NCBI RefSeq assembly: GCF_029626035.1
Contig: NZ_JARUBE010000003.1
Location: forward strand, 5,518,001 to 5,582,000
Direction: 5' to 3'
DNA from: Micromonospora sp. WMMD980
GTDB taxonomy: Bacteria > Actinomycetota > Actinomycetes > Mycobacteriales > Micromonosporaceae
DNA: 64,000 bases
The position numbers were made by a program, and so were the translations under genes. This document shows, in pieces, positions 55,632 through 63,493 of the stretch. The notes below the pieces were generated by a model. That model ran no database searches. It had not been told where the DNA came from and saw only the letters and a program-made list of their open reading frames with translations. Position 1 is the first letter of the stretch. Every line of letters starts with the position of its first letter.

Positions 55632-56975
55632 GTGCATGACGACGGTAGGTACGACGATCCTCGGCTGACCGGGGCCGCCGGGAGACCACCCGGCGATCCC
55701 GTTTCACGTGAAACCAGCTATCAGGAGTGGGCGGTGAACGATCCCCGTGACGCATCCCCGCACCCCGCCGGCCCGACCCCACGGCCCGACACCTCGTCGA
55801 CGGGCGCCGTGCGTCCGGTCTCGTCCGCGCCGGCGAACGTCCCGCCGGTGCGTGACCCGCACGACCCGAGTGACGGCCCGGTGAACGCCCCGACCCCCCG
55901 GCCGCTGGCCGCCCGCGCCAACGCCGCCGTCCCCGCACGCTTCGAGCCGCAGAGCCCGGTCTCCGCCGTGCCGCACCAGACCGGTGCCGCCGCCGTCGAG
56001 ACGACGACGCCACCGGCCGACACGCCACCCGTTGCCGGGTACGCGGACGAGGCCACCGCCGACCCGTACGTTTCACGTGAAACCCCGACGCGCGAAGAGG
56101 ATGACCCACCGTTGGCTATGGAGGCGATGCGCGCCGTGCAGATCCTGAATCCCAGTGGCGAGGTTTCCATGCCCCGTCCTGACCGGACCCGGGTGATGTG
56201 CGTCGCCAACCAGAAGGGTGGCGTGGGCAAGACCACCACCACCGTGAACCTCGCGGTGGCGCTCGCGCTGCACGGCAACCGCGTGCTCGTGGTCGACCTG
56301 GACCCCCAGGGCAACGCGTCCACGGGTCTCAACGTCCCGCACCACACCGGCGTGCCGGACGTCTACGACTGCCTGATCGACAGCGTGCCGCTCGCCGAGG
56401 TCGCCCAGGCGGTCGAGGGCATCCCCAACCTGTGGTGCGTGCCGGCCACCATAGATCTGGCCGGCGCCGAGATCGAGCTGGTCTCGGTGGTCGCCCGGGA
56501 GTCCCGCCTGTCGCGCGCCATCGAGGCGTATCCGGGGCACTTCGACTACGTCTTCATCGACTGCCCGCCCTCGCTCGGCCTGCTGACCGTCAACGCCCTG
56601 GTCGCCGCGCAGGAGGTGCTCATCCCGATCCAGTGCGAGTACTACGCGCTGGAGGGCCTCAACCAGTTGATAAACAACATCAACCTGGTGCGGCAGCACC
56701 TGAACCCGAAGCTCGAGGTCTCCACCATCCTGCTGACCATGTACGACAGGCGTACCCGGCTGGCCGACGCGGTGGAGCAGGACGTGCGGAACCACTTCGG
56801 CGACAAGGTCCTCCAGGCCGTCATCCCCCGCAACGTGCGGGTCTCCGAGGCGCCGAGCTACGGCCAGTCGGTGATGACCTACGATCCCGGTTCGCGGGGT
56901 GCCACGAGCTACTTCGAGGCCGCCCAGGAGATCGCTGAGCGAGGGGTCAAGGAGCCGGTGAGCCGGAATGCGTAG
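55632..56975 (+). CDS. parA: Chromosome partitioning ATPase ParA with long N-terminal extension
   Basis: A 447-residue ParA/Soj. The ATPase core starts near residue 185: CVANQKGGVGKTTTTVNLAV (deviant Walker A), VVDLDPQGNASTGLN, FIDCPPSLGLLTVNALVAAQ. It forms ATP-dependent DNA-bound dimers that move ParB-parS complexes. The ~175-residue N-terminal extension is low-complexity and contains two parS sites in frame, each encoding VSRET (residues 24-28 and 147-151). GTG 55632 is used; an internal ATG (M-E-A-M-R-A-V-Q) would place both parS sites upstream of the gene. Confidence 0.93.
   Translation: MHDDGRYDDPRLTGAAGRPPGDPVSRETSYQEWAVNDPRDASPHPAGPTPRPDTSSTGAVRPVSSAPANVPPVRDPHDPSDGPVNAPTPRPLAARANAAVPARFEPQSPVSAVPHQTGAAAVETTTPPADTPPVAGYADEATADPYVSRETPTREEDDPPLAMEAMRAVQILNPSGEVSMPRPDRTRVMCVANQKGGVGKTTTTVNLAVALALHGNRVLVVDLDPQGNASTGLNVPHHTGVPDVYDCLIDSVPLAEVAQAVEGIPNLWCVPATIDLAGAEIELVSVVARESRLSRAIEAYPGHFDYVFIDCPPSLGLLTVNALVAAQEVLIPIQCEYYALEGLNQLINNINLVRQHLNPKLEVSTILLTMYDRRTRLADAVEQDVRNHFGDKVLQAVIPRNVRVSEAPSYGQSVMTYDPGSRGATSYFEAAQEIAERGVKEPVSRNA
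55701..55714. other. parS site 1, inside the parA N-terminal region
   Basis: GTTTCACGTGAAAC, a perfect ParB-binding palindrome. In the long parA frame it reads V-S-R-E-T. Confidence 0.9.
56070..56083. other. parS site 2, inside the parA N-terminal region
   Basis: GTTTCACGTGAAAC, in the same codon phase as site 1 and again reading V-S-R-E-T. Confidence 0.9.
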
Positions 56976-57002
56976 CACGGAGAAGTTGTTGGGAGGCGTC
57001 GC

Positions 57003-58040
57003 ATGAAGAACCGTCCCCGCGGCGGCCTGGGCCGAGGGCTCGGCGCCCTCATCCCCACCGGCCCCCCGCCGGACGCGGTCCCGGCGGGTGCCGAGACGGA
57101 AGCCGCGCCCACGGCTGCCTCCCCGGCTCCTCCCACCACCGGCGCGTCCGCTGCCGTGACCGGGGCGGTCGGCGTCGGCGCGCCGCCGGTCGAACCGGAG
57201 ATCGAACTGAGCCCGGTGCCCGGCGCGCGCTTCGCCGAGATCTCGGTCGACGCCATCGTGCCCAACCCGAAGCAGCCCCGGCACGTCTTCGACGAGGAGG
57301 CGCTGGAGGAGCTGAAGACCTCGATCCAGGAGGTCGGCTTCCTCCAGCCGATCGTGGTGCGGCAGCTCGACGGCGAGAAGTACGAACTCGTCATGGGTGA
57401 GCGGCGTTGGCGTGCCGCCCAGGCGGTCGGCCGGGAGAGCATCCCCGCCATCGTCCGGGACACCAAGGACGACGCGATGCTTCGGGATGCCCTCCTGGAG
57501 AACATCCACCGCGCCAACCTGAACCCGCTCGAAGAGGCCGCGGCCTACCAGCAACTGCTGGAGGAGTTCGGGGCCACCCACGAAGAGTTGGCCCGCCGGA
57601 TCGGGCGCAGCCGGCCGCAGATCTCCAACACCATCCGGTTGATGAATCTCCCCGCCGTGGTGCAGCGGCGGGTCGCCGCGGGTGTCCTCTCCGCCGGTCA
57701 CGCGCGGGCGCTGCTGAGCCTCGACGACGCCGAGGCGCAGGAGAAGCTCGCTACGCGGATCGTCGCCGAGGGTATCTCCGTACGTGGCACCGAGGAACTG
57801 GTGGCTCTGGCGCTCGCTGACGGGCCGGCGAAGGCCCCTGCCGCGAAGCGGCGCACCAAGGCGCACGCGCCGGCCCTCTCCGATCTCGCCGACCGGCTCT
57901 CCGACCGGTTCGACACCCGGGTGAAGGTCGACATCGGCCGGAGCAAGGGCAAGATCACGATCGAGTTCGCGACGGTCGACGACCTGGAACGGATCGTCGG
58001 CATCATCGGGGTCACCGAGGAGGAACAGCTCACGGAGTGA
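57003..58040 (+). CDS. parB: Chromosome partitioning protein ParB
   Basis: A 345-residue CTP-dependent DNA clamp. The N-terminal [13 protein letters not shown] is the ParA-stimulating peptide; the CTP-binding core has [17 protein letters not shown] and [20 protein letters not shown]; a helix-turn-helix ([20 protein letters not shown]) binds parS; the C-terminal ~60 residues dimerise. It binds the parS sites in this window. ATG 57003 follows GGGAGGCGTCGC, 27 bases after parA. Confidence 0.96.
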   Translation: MKNRPRGGLGRGLGALIPTGPPPDAVPAGAETEAAPTAASPAPPTTGASAAVTGAVGVGAPPVEPEIELSPVPGARFAEISVDAIVPNPKQPRHVFDEEALEELKTSIQEVGFLQPIVVRQLDGEKYELVMGERRWRAAQAVGRESIPAIVRDTKDDAMLRDALLENIHRANLNPLEEAAAYQQLLEEFGATHEELARRIGRSRPQISNTIRLMNLPAVVQRRVAAGVLSAGHARALLSLDDAEAQEKLATRIVAEGISVRGTEELVALALADGPAKAPAAKRRTKAHAPALSDLADRLSDRFDTRVKVDIGRSKGKITIEFATVDDLERIVGIIGVTEEEQLTE

Positions 58041-58057
58041 CCCTGTGAGGATTCGTT

Positions 58058-58095
58058 CCGGCCGCACCGCGTTGAGTGGTGCGGCCGGTTTCGTT
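58058..58095 (+). terminator. Intrinsic terminator of parAB
   Basis: CCGGCCGCACC (58058-58068), loop GCGTTGAGT, GGTGCGGCCGG (58078-58088), then TTTCGTTTCC. The perfect 11-base stem lies 17 bases after the parB stop. Confidence 0.9.
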
Positions 58096-58138
58096 TCCTG
58101 GCGACTTTCGGTGAGCCCGCTCCCCGCTCCGATCGTCG

Positions 58139-58152
58139 GTTTCACGTGAAAC
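58139..58152. other. parS site 3
   Basis: GTTTCACGTGAAAC, perfect palindrome, 98 bases after the parB stop. Confidence 0.92.
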
Positions 58153-58756
58153 GGGCGGCAGGTGCGCAGGAGTGCGCTACCGGCAGCCGGGTTCGGGGCT
58201 GCGCCTCCCCGGCCGTGCTTCCGGACCTGAGCCCCATCCGTGCTTCCGCACGCATCGCGCTGCACCCTCTCGGTGCCGCGTTCGAAGGCGCGTCAGTGTG
58301 GCAGCCACCGGCACGCGCCGCACTGCCGAGCGCGAGACGCCTGCCCGGGGATGCATTCTGCCCCTCCTGCCGGCGTCTGAGCCGCTGTGATCGGTCGGAG
58401 GTGGCAAAGCCTGGCCGTCGGGCCCTGATCGATCTCCTGGCCTCTCAGCGGCGGTTCCGGGGTGCAGATCTAACCCCGGCAGCGCCGGCGAACGTCCGCT
58501 GCCGCAGGAGCCGCCAGCTCTACCGAGGAGGCAGGCTGTGACCGCGAGGATGACACAGGTCGTCGTGGCCCGCCCGGCGAGGACGCCCACCCCTCGCCGG
58601 GCGCAGCCGCACGAGGACTGGTGCCGCCGGAAGGGTGCACGTCTTGCCTCGGCTGACATGCCTCACCGGCGCGGAAGAGACCCGCGGTCACCGCTCCGAC
58701 GGGGTGCCCGGGCTGATCGGCTCCGCTGCCGATGCCATACGGAAGTTGGCACCACC

Positions 58757-58770
58757 GTTTCACGTGAAAC
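58757..58770. other. parS site 4
   Basis: GTTTCACGTGAAAC, perfect palindrome, 60 bases from site 5. Confidence 0.92.
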
Positions 58771-58816
58771 CGGCACCGCTGCCGCGACCGCGCGGGCACC
58801 GGGATCCACGCCATCT

Positions 58817-58830
58817 GTTTCACGTGAAAC
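58817..58830. other. parS site 5
   Basis: GTTTCACGTGAAAC preceded by T, so 15 of 16 bases of the extended TGTTTCACGTGAAACA consensus are present. Confidence 0.92.
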
Positions 58831-58934
58831 GGGGGGACGGGACGCCTGCGGTGCGGGTGTCACTTTCCCGCGCCGGAAGAGGTGCGGAGTGAGGACTCGC
58901 TCGTTGTGTAGAAGGGGCCGGCGGCCCATGCAAG

Positions 58935-59061
58935 TTATCCACAGCGGTTGTCCACAGGGTCGCACCGTTTCACGTGAAACAAGCGGTGGAAACCGTTGCT
59001 GAGCTGTGGATGACGCGCTGTGGTGGTGATCTCGGCACCCTGTGGACAACGCGGTGGACAA
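58935..59061. other. Second DnaA-box cluster overlapping parS site 6
   Basis: TTATCCACA (58935-58943) and TTGTCCACA (58948-58956) on the plus strand, TGTGGATGA (59005-59013, one mismatch), TGTGGACAA (59041-59049, perfect inverted) and GGTGGACAA (59053-59061, one mismatch). Pairs are spaced 12-13 bases. parS 6 lies between the two halves. It may be a DnaA-titration or regulatory locus about 10 kb from oriC. Confidence 0.75.
58967..58980. other. parS site 6, within the second DnaA-box cluster
   Basis: GTTTCACGTGAAAC followed by A; it lies 11 bases after a perfect DnaA box. Confidence 0.92.
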
Positions 59062-59135
59062 CGCGGCGACGGCGGTGGATCCCACCCGGAACACGGGTAG
59101 GGACAGGCGTCGCCAACTCGGTTAGGGTCAGCGTC

Positions 59136-60203
59136 GTGCAGGACACCCCTCCCTCAGTCCCTGACTTCACCCAGTGGCCCTCCTTCCCGTTCGAGGGCGA
59201 GATCCGCGTCAAGCAGCTCGACGATCCCGTGCCGGTCGAGCCTCCCCGTCGGGGCGAGGCGGACCGGGAGTGCACCGCCTGCAACGCCCCCGACGAGGCG
59301 TACATCTGGGTCGGTGAGCGGTGGCGGGTTCGCACCATGGACCGGCCCACCGGGCTGCCCATGGTCCTGATCCTGGAGTCCCGCTCCCACCTCGACCTCG
59401 GCGACCTGCCGAACCTGCTCGCCGCCGAGCTGGGCGTGATGACCGTCCGCCTGGAGCGGGCCATCCGCTCGCTGGACGGCGTGGCCCGGGTGCACGTCAA
59501 CCGGTGGGGCGACGGCTCCGCGCACCTGCACATGTGGTTCCTGGCCCGGCCCTACGGGCGGCTGCAACTGCGGGGCACGTTCCTGTCGCTGTGGGACTCG
59601 ATCCTGCCGCCCATCTCCGAGGAACAGTGGCGGGAGAATCTGGCCATGGTGGCCGCCTGGCTCGCCGAATTCGGCGGCCGGCCCCTCGCCGAGCCGCCAC
59701 GTATCCGGTGGCAGGCGCCGTCCAGCCTCTCCTCGCCGTCACCGGCGAGCGAGGTCGAGGAGCCCGAGGAGGAGTCCGCGTCGGTGATCGAGGCCGCGGA
59801 CGAGATTCCGGAGGCCGAGCCGGCGGAGGAGAACGATGCCGAGCCGAGCCGCACGGCTGCCGTCGAGCCGAGCCGCACGGCCGTCGAGGCGTCCGACGCC
59901 GGCGAGGTCCACGCGACCGGCGACATCGGCTCCACGGACCACGGCGACGCCGACCCGAGCCACGACGCCGACCCGAGCCACGACGCCGACCCGGGGGGCG
60001 ACGATGGCCCGGGGGGCGACGCCGGACGTGTGACGGACGATGCGGAGCCGGACTCCGGCGCGACCTCGACCGGTGCCACCGGGCGGACCGACGCGGGTCG
60101 GCGTGGTGACGGTGGTCGCGCGGAAGCCGGCGAGGACGTGACGTCGGTCAGCGAGGCGGACGGTGCCACGCCGACCGGCGGGCGTGCGGGCGCTGCCGGC
60201 TGA
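59136..60203 (+). CDS. HIT-like domain protein with acidic repeat tail
   Basis: A 355-residue protein starting at GTG 59136. Residues ~45-200 resemble the HIT nucleotide-hydrolase fold: CTACNAPDEAYIWVGERW (a CxxC), LPMVLILESRSHLDLGDLP and VNRWGDGSAHLHMWFLARP. The usual H-x-H-x-H triad is incomplete (H-L-H-M-W), so catalysis is doubtful. The last ~150 residues are acidic and repetitive (DADPSHDADPSHDADPGG). It is conserved downstream of parB in related actinobacteria as far as I recall; the role is unknown. Its promoter region contains DnaA boxes and parS 6. Confidence 0.7.
   Translation: MQDTPPSVPDFTQWPSFPFEGEIRVKQLDDPVPVEPPRRGEADRECTACNAPDEAYIWVGERWRVRTMDRPTGLPMVLILESRSHLDLGDLPNLLAAELGVMTVRLERAIRSLDGVARVHVNRWGDGSAHLHMWFLARPYGRLQLRGTFLSLWDSILPPISEEQWRENLAMVAAWLAEFGGRPLAEPPRIRWQAPSSLSSPSPASEVEEPEEESASVIEAADEIPEAEPAEENDAEPSRTAAVEPSRTAVEASDAGEVHATGDIGSTDHGDADPSHDADPSHDADPGGDDGPGGDAGRVTDDAEPDSGATSTGATGRTDAGRRGDGGRAEAGEDVTSVSEADGATPTGGRAGAAG
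59945..59992 (+). repeat. 18-base tandem repeat in the HIT-like gene
   Basis: The unit CGACGCCGACCCGAGCCA is repeated about 2.5 times in frame, giving the peptide DADPSH repeats in the acidic tail. Likely length-variable. Confidence 0.65.
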
Positions 60204-60204
60204 G

Positions 60205-61206
60205 TCAGCCTCGCGGGCGTCGGGCGGCGGCCCGGCCGACCAGCGTGCCCAGCACGCGACCGAAGTCGAGCCCGGCCGCCTGGATGGCCAGCGGCAGCAG
60301 CGAGGTTTCCGTCATTCCGGGGGAGACGTTGACCTCCAGCACGTGCGGCCGGCCCTCCGCGTCGACGATCAGGTCGACGCGGGACACGTCCCGCAGGCCG
60401 AGTGCGGAGTGCGCGGCGAGCGCCACCTCGGTCACCCGCGCGGTGGTGGCGACGTCGAGCCGGGCCGGCGCGTGCCAGGTGGTGCGCCCGGCGGTGTAGC
60501 GGGCGGCGTAGTCGTAGACGCCGTTGCGGGGCACGATCTCGACCGGGGGCAGGGCCTGCGGGCCCTCGCCCAGGTCGAGCACGGAGACCGCCACGTCCAT
60601 CCCGGGCACGTAACGCTCCACGAGCGCCGTCTGGTCGTACGCGAAGCAGCCGACCATCGCGGCCGGCAGTGACGCGGCCTCCCGGACCACGGCGGCGCCG
60701 AGGCCGGAACCGCCCTGCGCCGGCTTGACCATCAGCGGCAGCCCGAGCCGGTCGACGATCCGGTCCAGAACGGCGACGGCGCCCAGTTCGGAGAAGCGGT
60801 CGTGCGGCAGCGCCACCCAGTCGGGCGTGGGAATGCCGGCCTCGCGAAGCACCGCCTTGGCCGACGGCTTGTCCCAGGCGAGCCGGGACGAACGGGCGTC
60901 GCAGCCGACGTAGGGCACGTCGCAGAGGTCGAGCACGCCGCGCAGTGAGCCGTCCTCGCCGGTGGCCCCGTGCAGGGCGATCACCACCGCGTCCGGCGGG
61001 TCGGCGGTCAACGCGGGCAGCAGCGCGACGTCGGCGTCCCGCAACTCCGCCTCCATCCCGACCGCACGCAACGCGTCGAGCACGCGGCGGCCGGAGCGGA
61101 GTGAGACGTCCCGCTCGTAGGAGAGACCGCCGGCGAGCACCAGCACGCGCAACTCGTCGGTGGAGGATCCGGTCACGGGTGGTTCTGCGGCAGGGCTGAC
61201 GGCCAT
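60205..61206 (-). CDS. ddl: D-alanine--D-alanine ligase
   Basis: A 333-residue ATP-grasp enzyme making D-Ala-D-Ala for peptidoglycan precursors. Blocks: LVLAGGLSYERDVSLRSGRR (N-terminal domain with catalytic Glu), LHGATGEDGSLRGVLDLCDV, MVKPAQGGSGLGAAVVREAA (ATP loop) and VLEVNVSPGMTETSLLPLA (metal-binding, catalytic Asn). Relatives in this location exist beside parB in several actinobacteria; the cell may encode another ddl. It converges with the HIT-like gene, with one base between stops. Confidence 0.9.
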   Translation of the reverse strand: MAVSPAAEPPVTGSSTDELRVLVLAGGLSYERDVSLRSGRRVLDALRAVGMEAELRDADVALLPALTADPPDAVVIALHGATGEDGSLRGVLDLCDVPYVGCDARSSRLAWDKPSAKAVLREAGIPTPDWVALPHDRFSELGAVAVLDRIVDRLGLPLMVKPAQGGSGLGAAVVREAASLPAAMVGCFAYDQTALVERYVPGMDVAVSVLDLGEGPQALPPVEIVPRNGVYDYAARYTAGRTTWHAPARLDVATTARVTEVALAAHSALGLRDVSRVDLIVDAEGRPHVLEVNVSPGMTETSLLPLAIQAAGLDFGRVLGTLVGRAAARRPRG

Positions 61207-61213
61207 GCGGGCA

Positions 61214-62527
61214 TCATGCCAAGTCAGGGCCGGGCGTGTCGGAGCCGCCCTGTCGACGGCGCGGACCGGTGCCCCCGATCGCCCCGAACACCTTCCGCAT
61301 GGCGATCTCCTGCTCCATCACCCCGGCCAGCCGACGGACGCCCTCGCGGATCCGCTCCGGCGGCGGGAAGGAGAAGTTGAGGCGCATGTTCCCGGTGCCC
61401 GTCCCGTCGGCGTAGAAGCCGGTCCCCGGCACGTACGCCACCCGCGCGGCGACGGCCCGCGGCATCATCGCCTTGGCGTCGAGCCCGTCCGGGAGGGTGG
61501 CCCAGACGAAGAGACCACCGGTCGGGGTGGTCCAGGTGGTGCCCTCCGGCATCAGGTCGGCCATCGCGTCGAGCAGCGCGTCCCGACGCTCGCGGTAGAC
61601 CTCCCGGTAGGTCTTGAGCTGCTCCTGCCAGGGCATGGTGGCGAGGTACGTCGAGACGGCGGCCTGCGCGAAACCGCTCGGGCAGAGGATCTGTGCCTCG
61701 CTGGCGATGACCAGCTTGTCGCGGACCGCGTGCGGGGCGAGGATCCAGCCCACCCGCAGGCCGGGGGCGAACGTCTTGGAGAAGGTGCTCAGGTAGAAGA
61801 CCCCGTCGCGCCGCCGGGCCCGCAGCGGCGCCGGGGCCTCGCCCTCGAAACCGAGCTGACCGTACGGGTCGTCCTCCACCACCAGCAGGCCGGCGCGCTC
61901 GCAGATGTCGAGCACCCGTTCGCGCCGCTCCTCGCTCAACGTCACGCCGGCCGGGTTCTGGTAGGTCGGGATGGTGTAGAGGAACTTCACCCGCCGGCCG
62001 GCCCGGGCCAGGTCGGCGATCGCCACCTCCAGCGCCTCCGGGATCAGGCCCTGGTCGTCCATCGGCACGTGGGTCACCTGCGCCTGGGCGGCCTGGAACA
62101 CCCCGAGCGCGCCGACGTACGTCGGGCCTTCGGCGAGCACCACGTCCCCCGGGTCCAGGAAGAGGCGGGCCACCAGGTCGAGCGCCTGCTGACCGCCGAC
62201 GGTGACCACCACGTCCTCCGGGGAGGCGCCGCAGGACGCGTCGATCCCGGAGAGGGCCATCACCTCGCAGATCCGCTCGCGCAGCTCCAGGGTGCCCTGG
62301 CCGATGCCGTACTGGAGGGTGGTGTTGCCGTGCTCGGCGCCGAGGCGGCCGAGCATCTCGCCGACCGCGTCGAGCGGCAGAGCGGCGATGTAGGGCGCCC
62401 CCCCGGCGAGCGACACCACCTCCGGCCGGCTGGCCACCGCGAAGAGCGCCCGGATCTCGGAGGCGGTCATCCCCCGCACACGCCTGGCGTACCGGTCGGT
62501 GTAGTCGTCGAGTGTCGTGCCGGTCAT
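61214..62527 (-). CDS. PLP-dependent aminotransferase (fold type I, 2-aminoadipate/MocR-like)
   Basis: A 437-residue class I/II aminotransferase without a GntR domain. PLP-binding lysine lies in STFSKTFAPGLRVGWILAP near residue 235; other hallmarks are VTVGGQQALDLVARLFLDPG, YTIPTYQNPAGVTLSEERRE and VVEDDPYGQLGF. It resembles LysN/2-aminoadipate or valine-pyruvate transaminases; the substrate is not fixed by sequence. ATG 62527 is the natural start. It lies 7 bases upstream of ddl on the same strand, so it may be co-transcribed with it. Confidence 0.88.
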   Translation of the reverse strand: MTGTTLDDYTDRYARRVRGMTASEIRALFAVASRPEVVSLAGGAPYIAALPLDAVGEMLGRLGAEHGNTTLQYGIGQGTLELRERICEVMALSGIDASCGASPEDVVVTVGGQQALDLVARLFLDPGDVVLAEGPTYVGALGVFQAAQAQVTHVPMDDQGLIPEALEVAIADLARAGRRVKFLYTIPTYQNPAGVTLSEERRERVLDICERAGLLVVEDDPYGQLGFEGEAPAPLRARRRDGVFYLSTFSKTFAPGLRVGWILAPHAVRDKLVIASEAQILCPSGFAQAAVSTYLATMPWQEQLKTYREVYRERRDALLDAMADLMPEGTTWTTPTGGLFVWATLPDGLDAKAMMPRAVAARVAYVPGTGFYADGTGTGNMRLNFSFPPPERIREGVRRLAGVMEQEIAMRKVFGAIGGTGPRRRQGGSDTPGPDLA

Positions 62528-62818
62528 GACATCACCTCGATCGGGTGTCGGCGGGGCTGCCGCCCGGTGTGGTACCCGCGATGCCGGCGTCCAATGGCGG
62601 CGCGCGGCCGATTGGTCGATGGTAGTCCCTGGTGACCGCCGCGGAACCCGCCGTGTGGACACGTCCACATCCCGGGCCGCCGGTCCATCGGCCGGGTGGG
62701 GGTCCGCGCGTCCTCTCCCGCACCGGCAGGCAGGGGCGTACGATCGCTCGTCGGGAGCAGGAGGGCGGCGGGACACCGCGGTGGCCGACGCTCCGAGACT
62801 GTTTGGTGGGGTGCGCTC

Positions 62819-63484
62819 ATGTCGCGACGTCTGGTCAGTCTGACCCTGGACACCCTGGAGGACCTCCCCCGATCCTGCCGGCGGTGCGTCTACTGGGAGC
62901 TGGATCCGGTCTCCGCGGAGCGGGCCTGCGCGGCCGGCGACCCGGGGCTGGAGAAGGAGGCATGGGTCTCCCAGACGCTGCTCGAGTGGGGTTCCTGCGG
63001 CAAGCTGGTCTACGTCGACGGCGCGCCCGCCGGCTACGTCATGTACGCCCCGCCGGCGTACGTCCCGCGTTCCATGGCGTTCCCCACCTCGCCGGTCTCG
63101 GCGGACGCCGCGTTGTTGACGACCGCGCACGTGGTGCCCGCGTTCGCCGACGGCGGCCTGGGCCGGATGCTGGTGCAGGGCGTCGCGCGCGACCTCACCA
63201 AGCGGGGCATCAAGGCGATCGAGGCGTTCGGCGACGCCAAGTTCGGCGACGACGCGGACGACCCCAACCGGGCCTGCCTCGCGCCGGCCGACTTCTTCCT
63301 GTCGGTGGGCTTCAAGACGGTCCGGCCGCACCCCCGCTACCCGCGCCTGCGCCTGGAGCTGCGCACGGCGCTGAGCTGGAAGTCCGACGTCGAGTACGCG
63401 CTGGAGAAGCTGCTCGGCTCGATGAGCCCGGAGACGCTGCTGCGCCCGGTCCGGCCGGCGCCGGCCACCCGCTCGATCGGCTGA
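62819..63484 (+). CDS. GNAT-family N-acetyltransferase
   Basis: A 221-residue acyltransferase. The acetyl-CoA motif is HVVPAFADGGLGRMLVQGVA near residues 100-119 (Q/R-x-x-G-x-G/A). N-terminal RSCRRCVYWELDPVSAE contains a CxxC, and DFFLSVGFKTVRPHPRYPRL is a C-terminal family block. Similar proteins are found near parB and cwlM in actinobacteria. The substrate is unknown. ATG 62819 follows a GGTGGGGTGCG stretch. It converges with the amidase gene. Confidence 0.85.
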   Translation: MSRRLVSLTLDTLEDLPRSCRRCVYWELDPVSAERACAAGDPGLEKEAWVSQTLLEWGSCGKLVYVDGAPAGYVMYAPPAYVPRSMAFPTSPVSADAALLTTAHVVPAFADGGLGRMLVQGVARDLTKRGIKAIEAFGDAKFGDDADDPNRACLAPADFFLSVGFKTVRPHPRYPRLRLELRTALSWKSDVEYALEKLLGSMSPETLLRPVRPAPATRSIG

Positions 63485-63493
63485 GTGACCGGG

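Larger units (their letters stand above)
58041..59135. other. 1.1-kb non-coding region with parS cluster and DnaA boxes
   Basis: The largest gene-free stretch here after oriC. It holds the parB terminator, four parS sites (58139, 58757, 58817, 58967) and a DnaA-box cluster at 58935-59061. Open frames within it lack recognisable families and actinobacterial codon character. The region 58153-58750 shows nothing I can name. Confidence 0.7.

Noticed and set aside
58146..58541. A 131-residue plus-strand frame after parB
   Set aside because: Composition is erratic and Cys/Arg-rich, no family is recognised, it starts inside a parS site, and the region looks non-coding.
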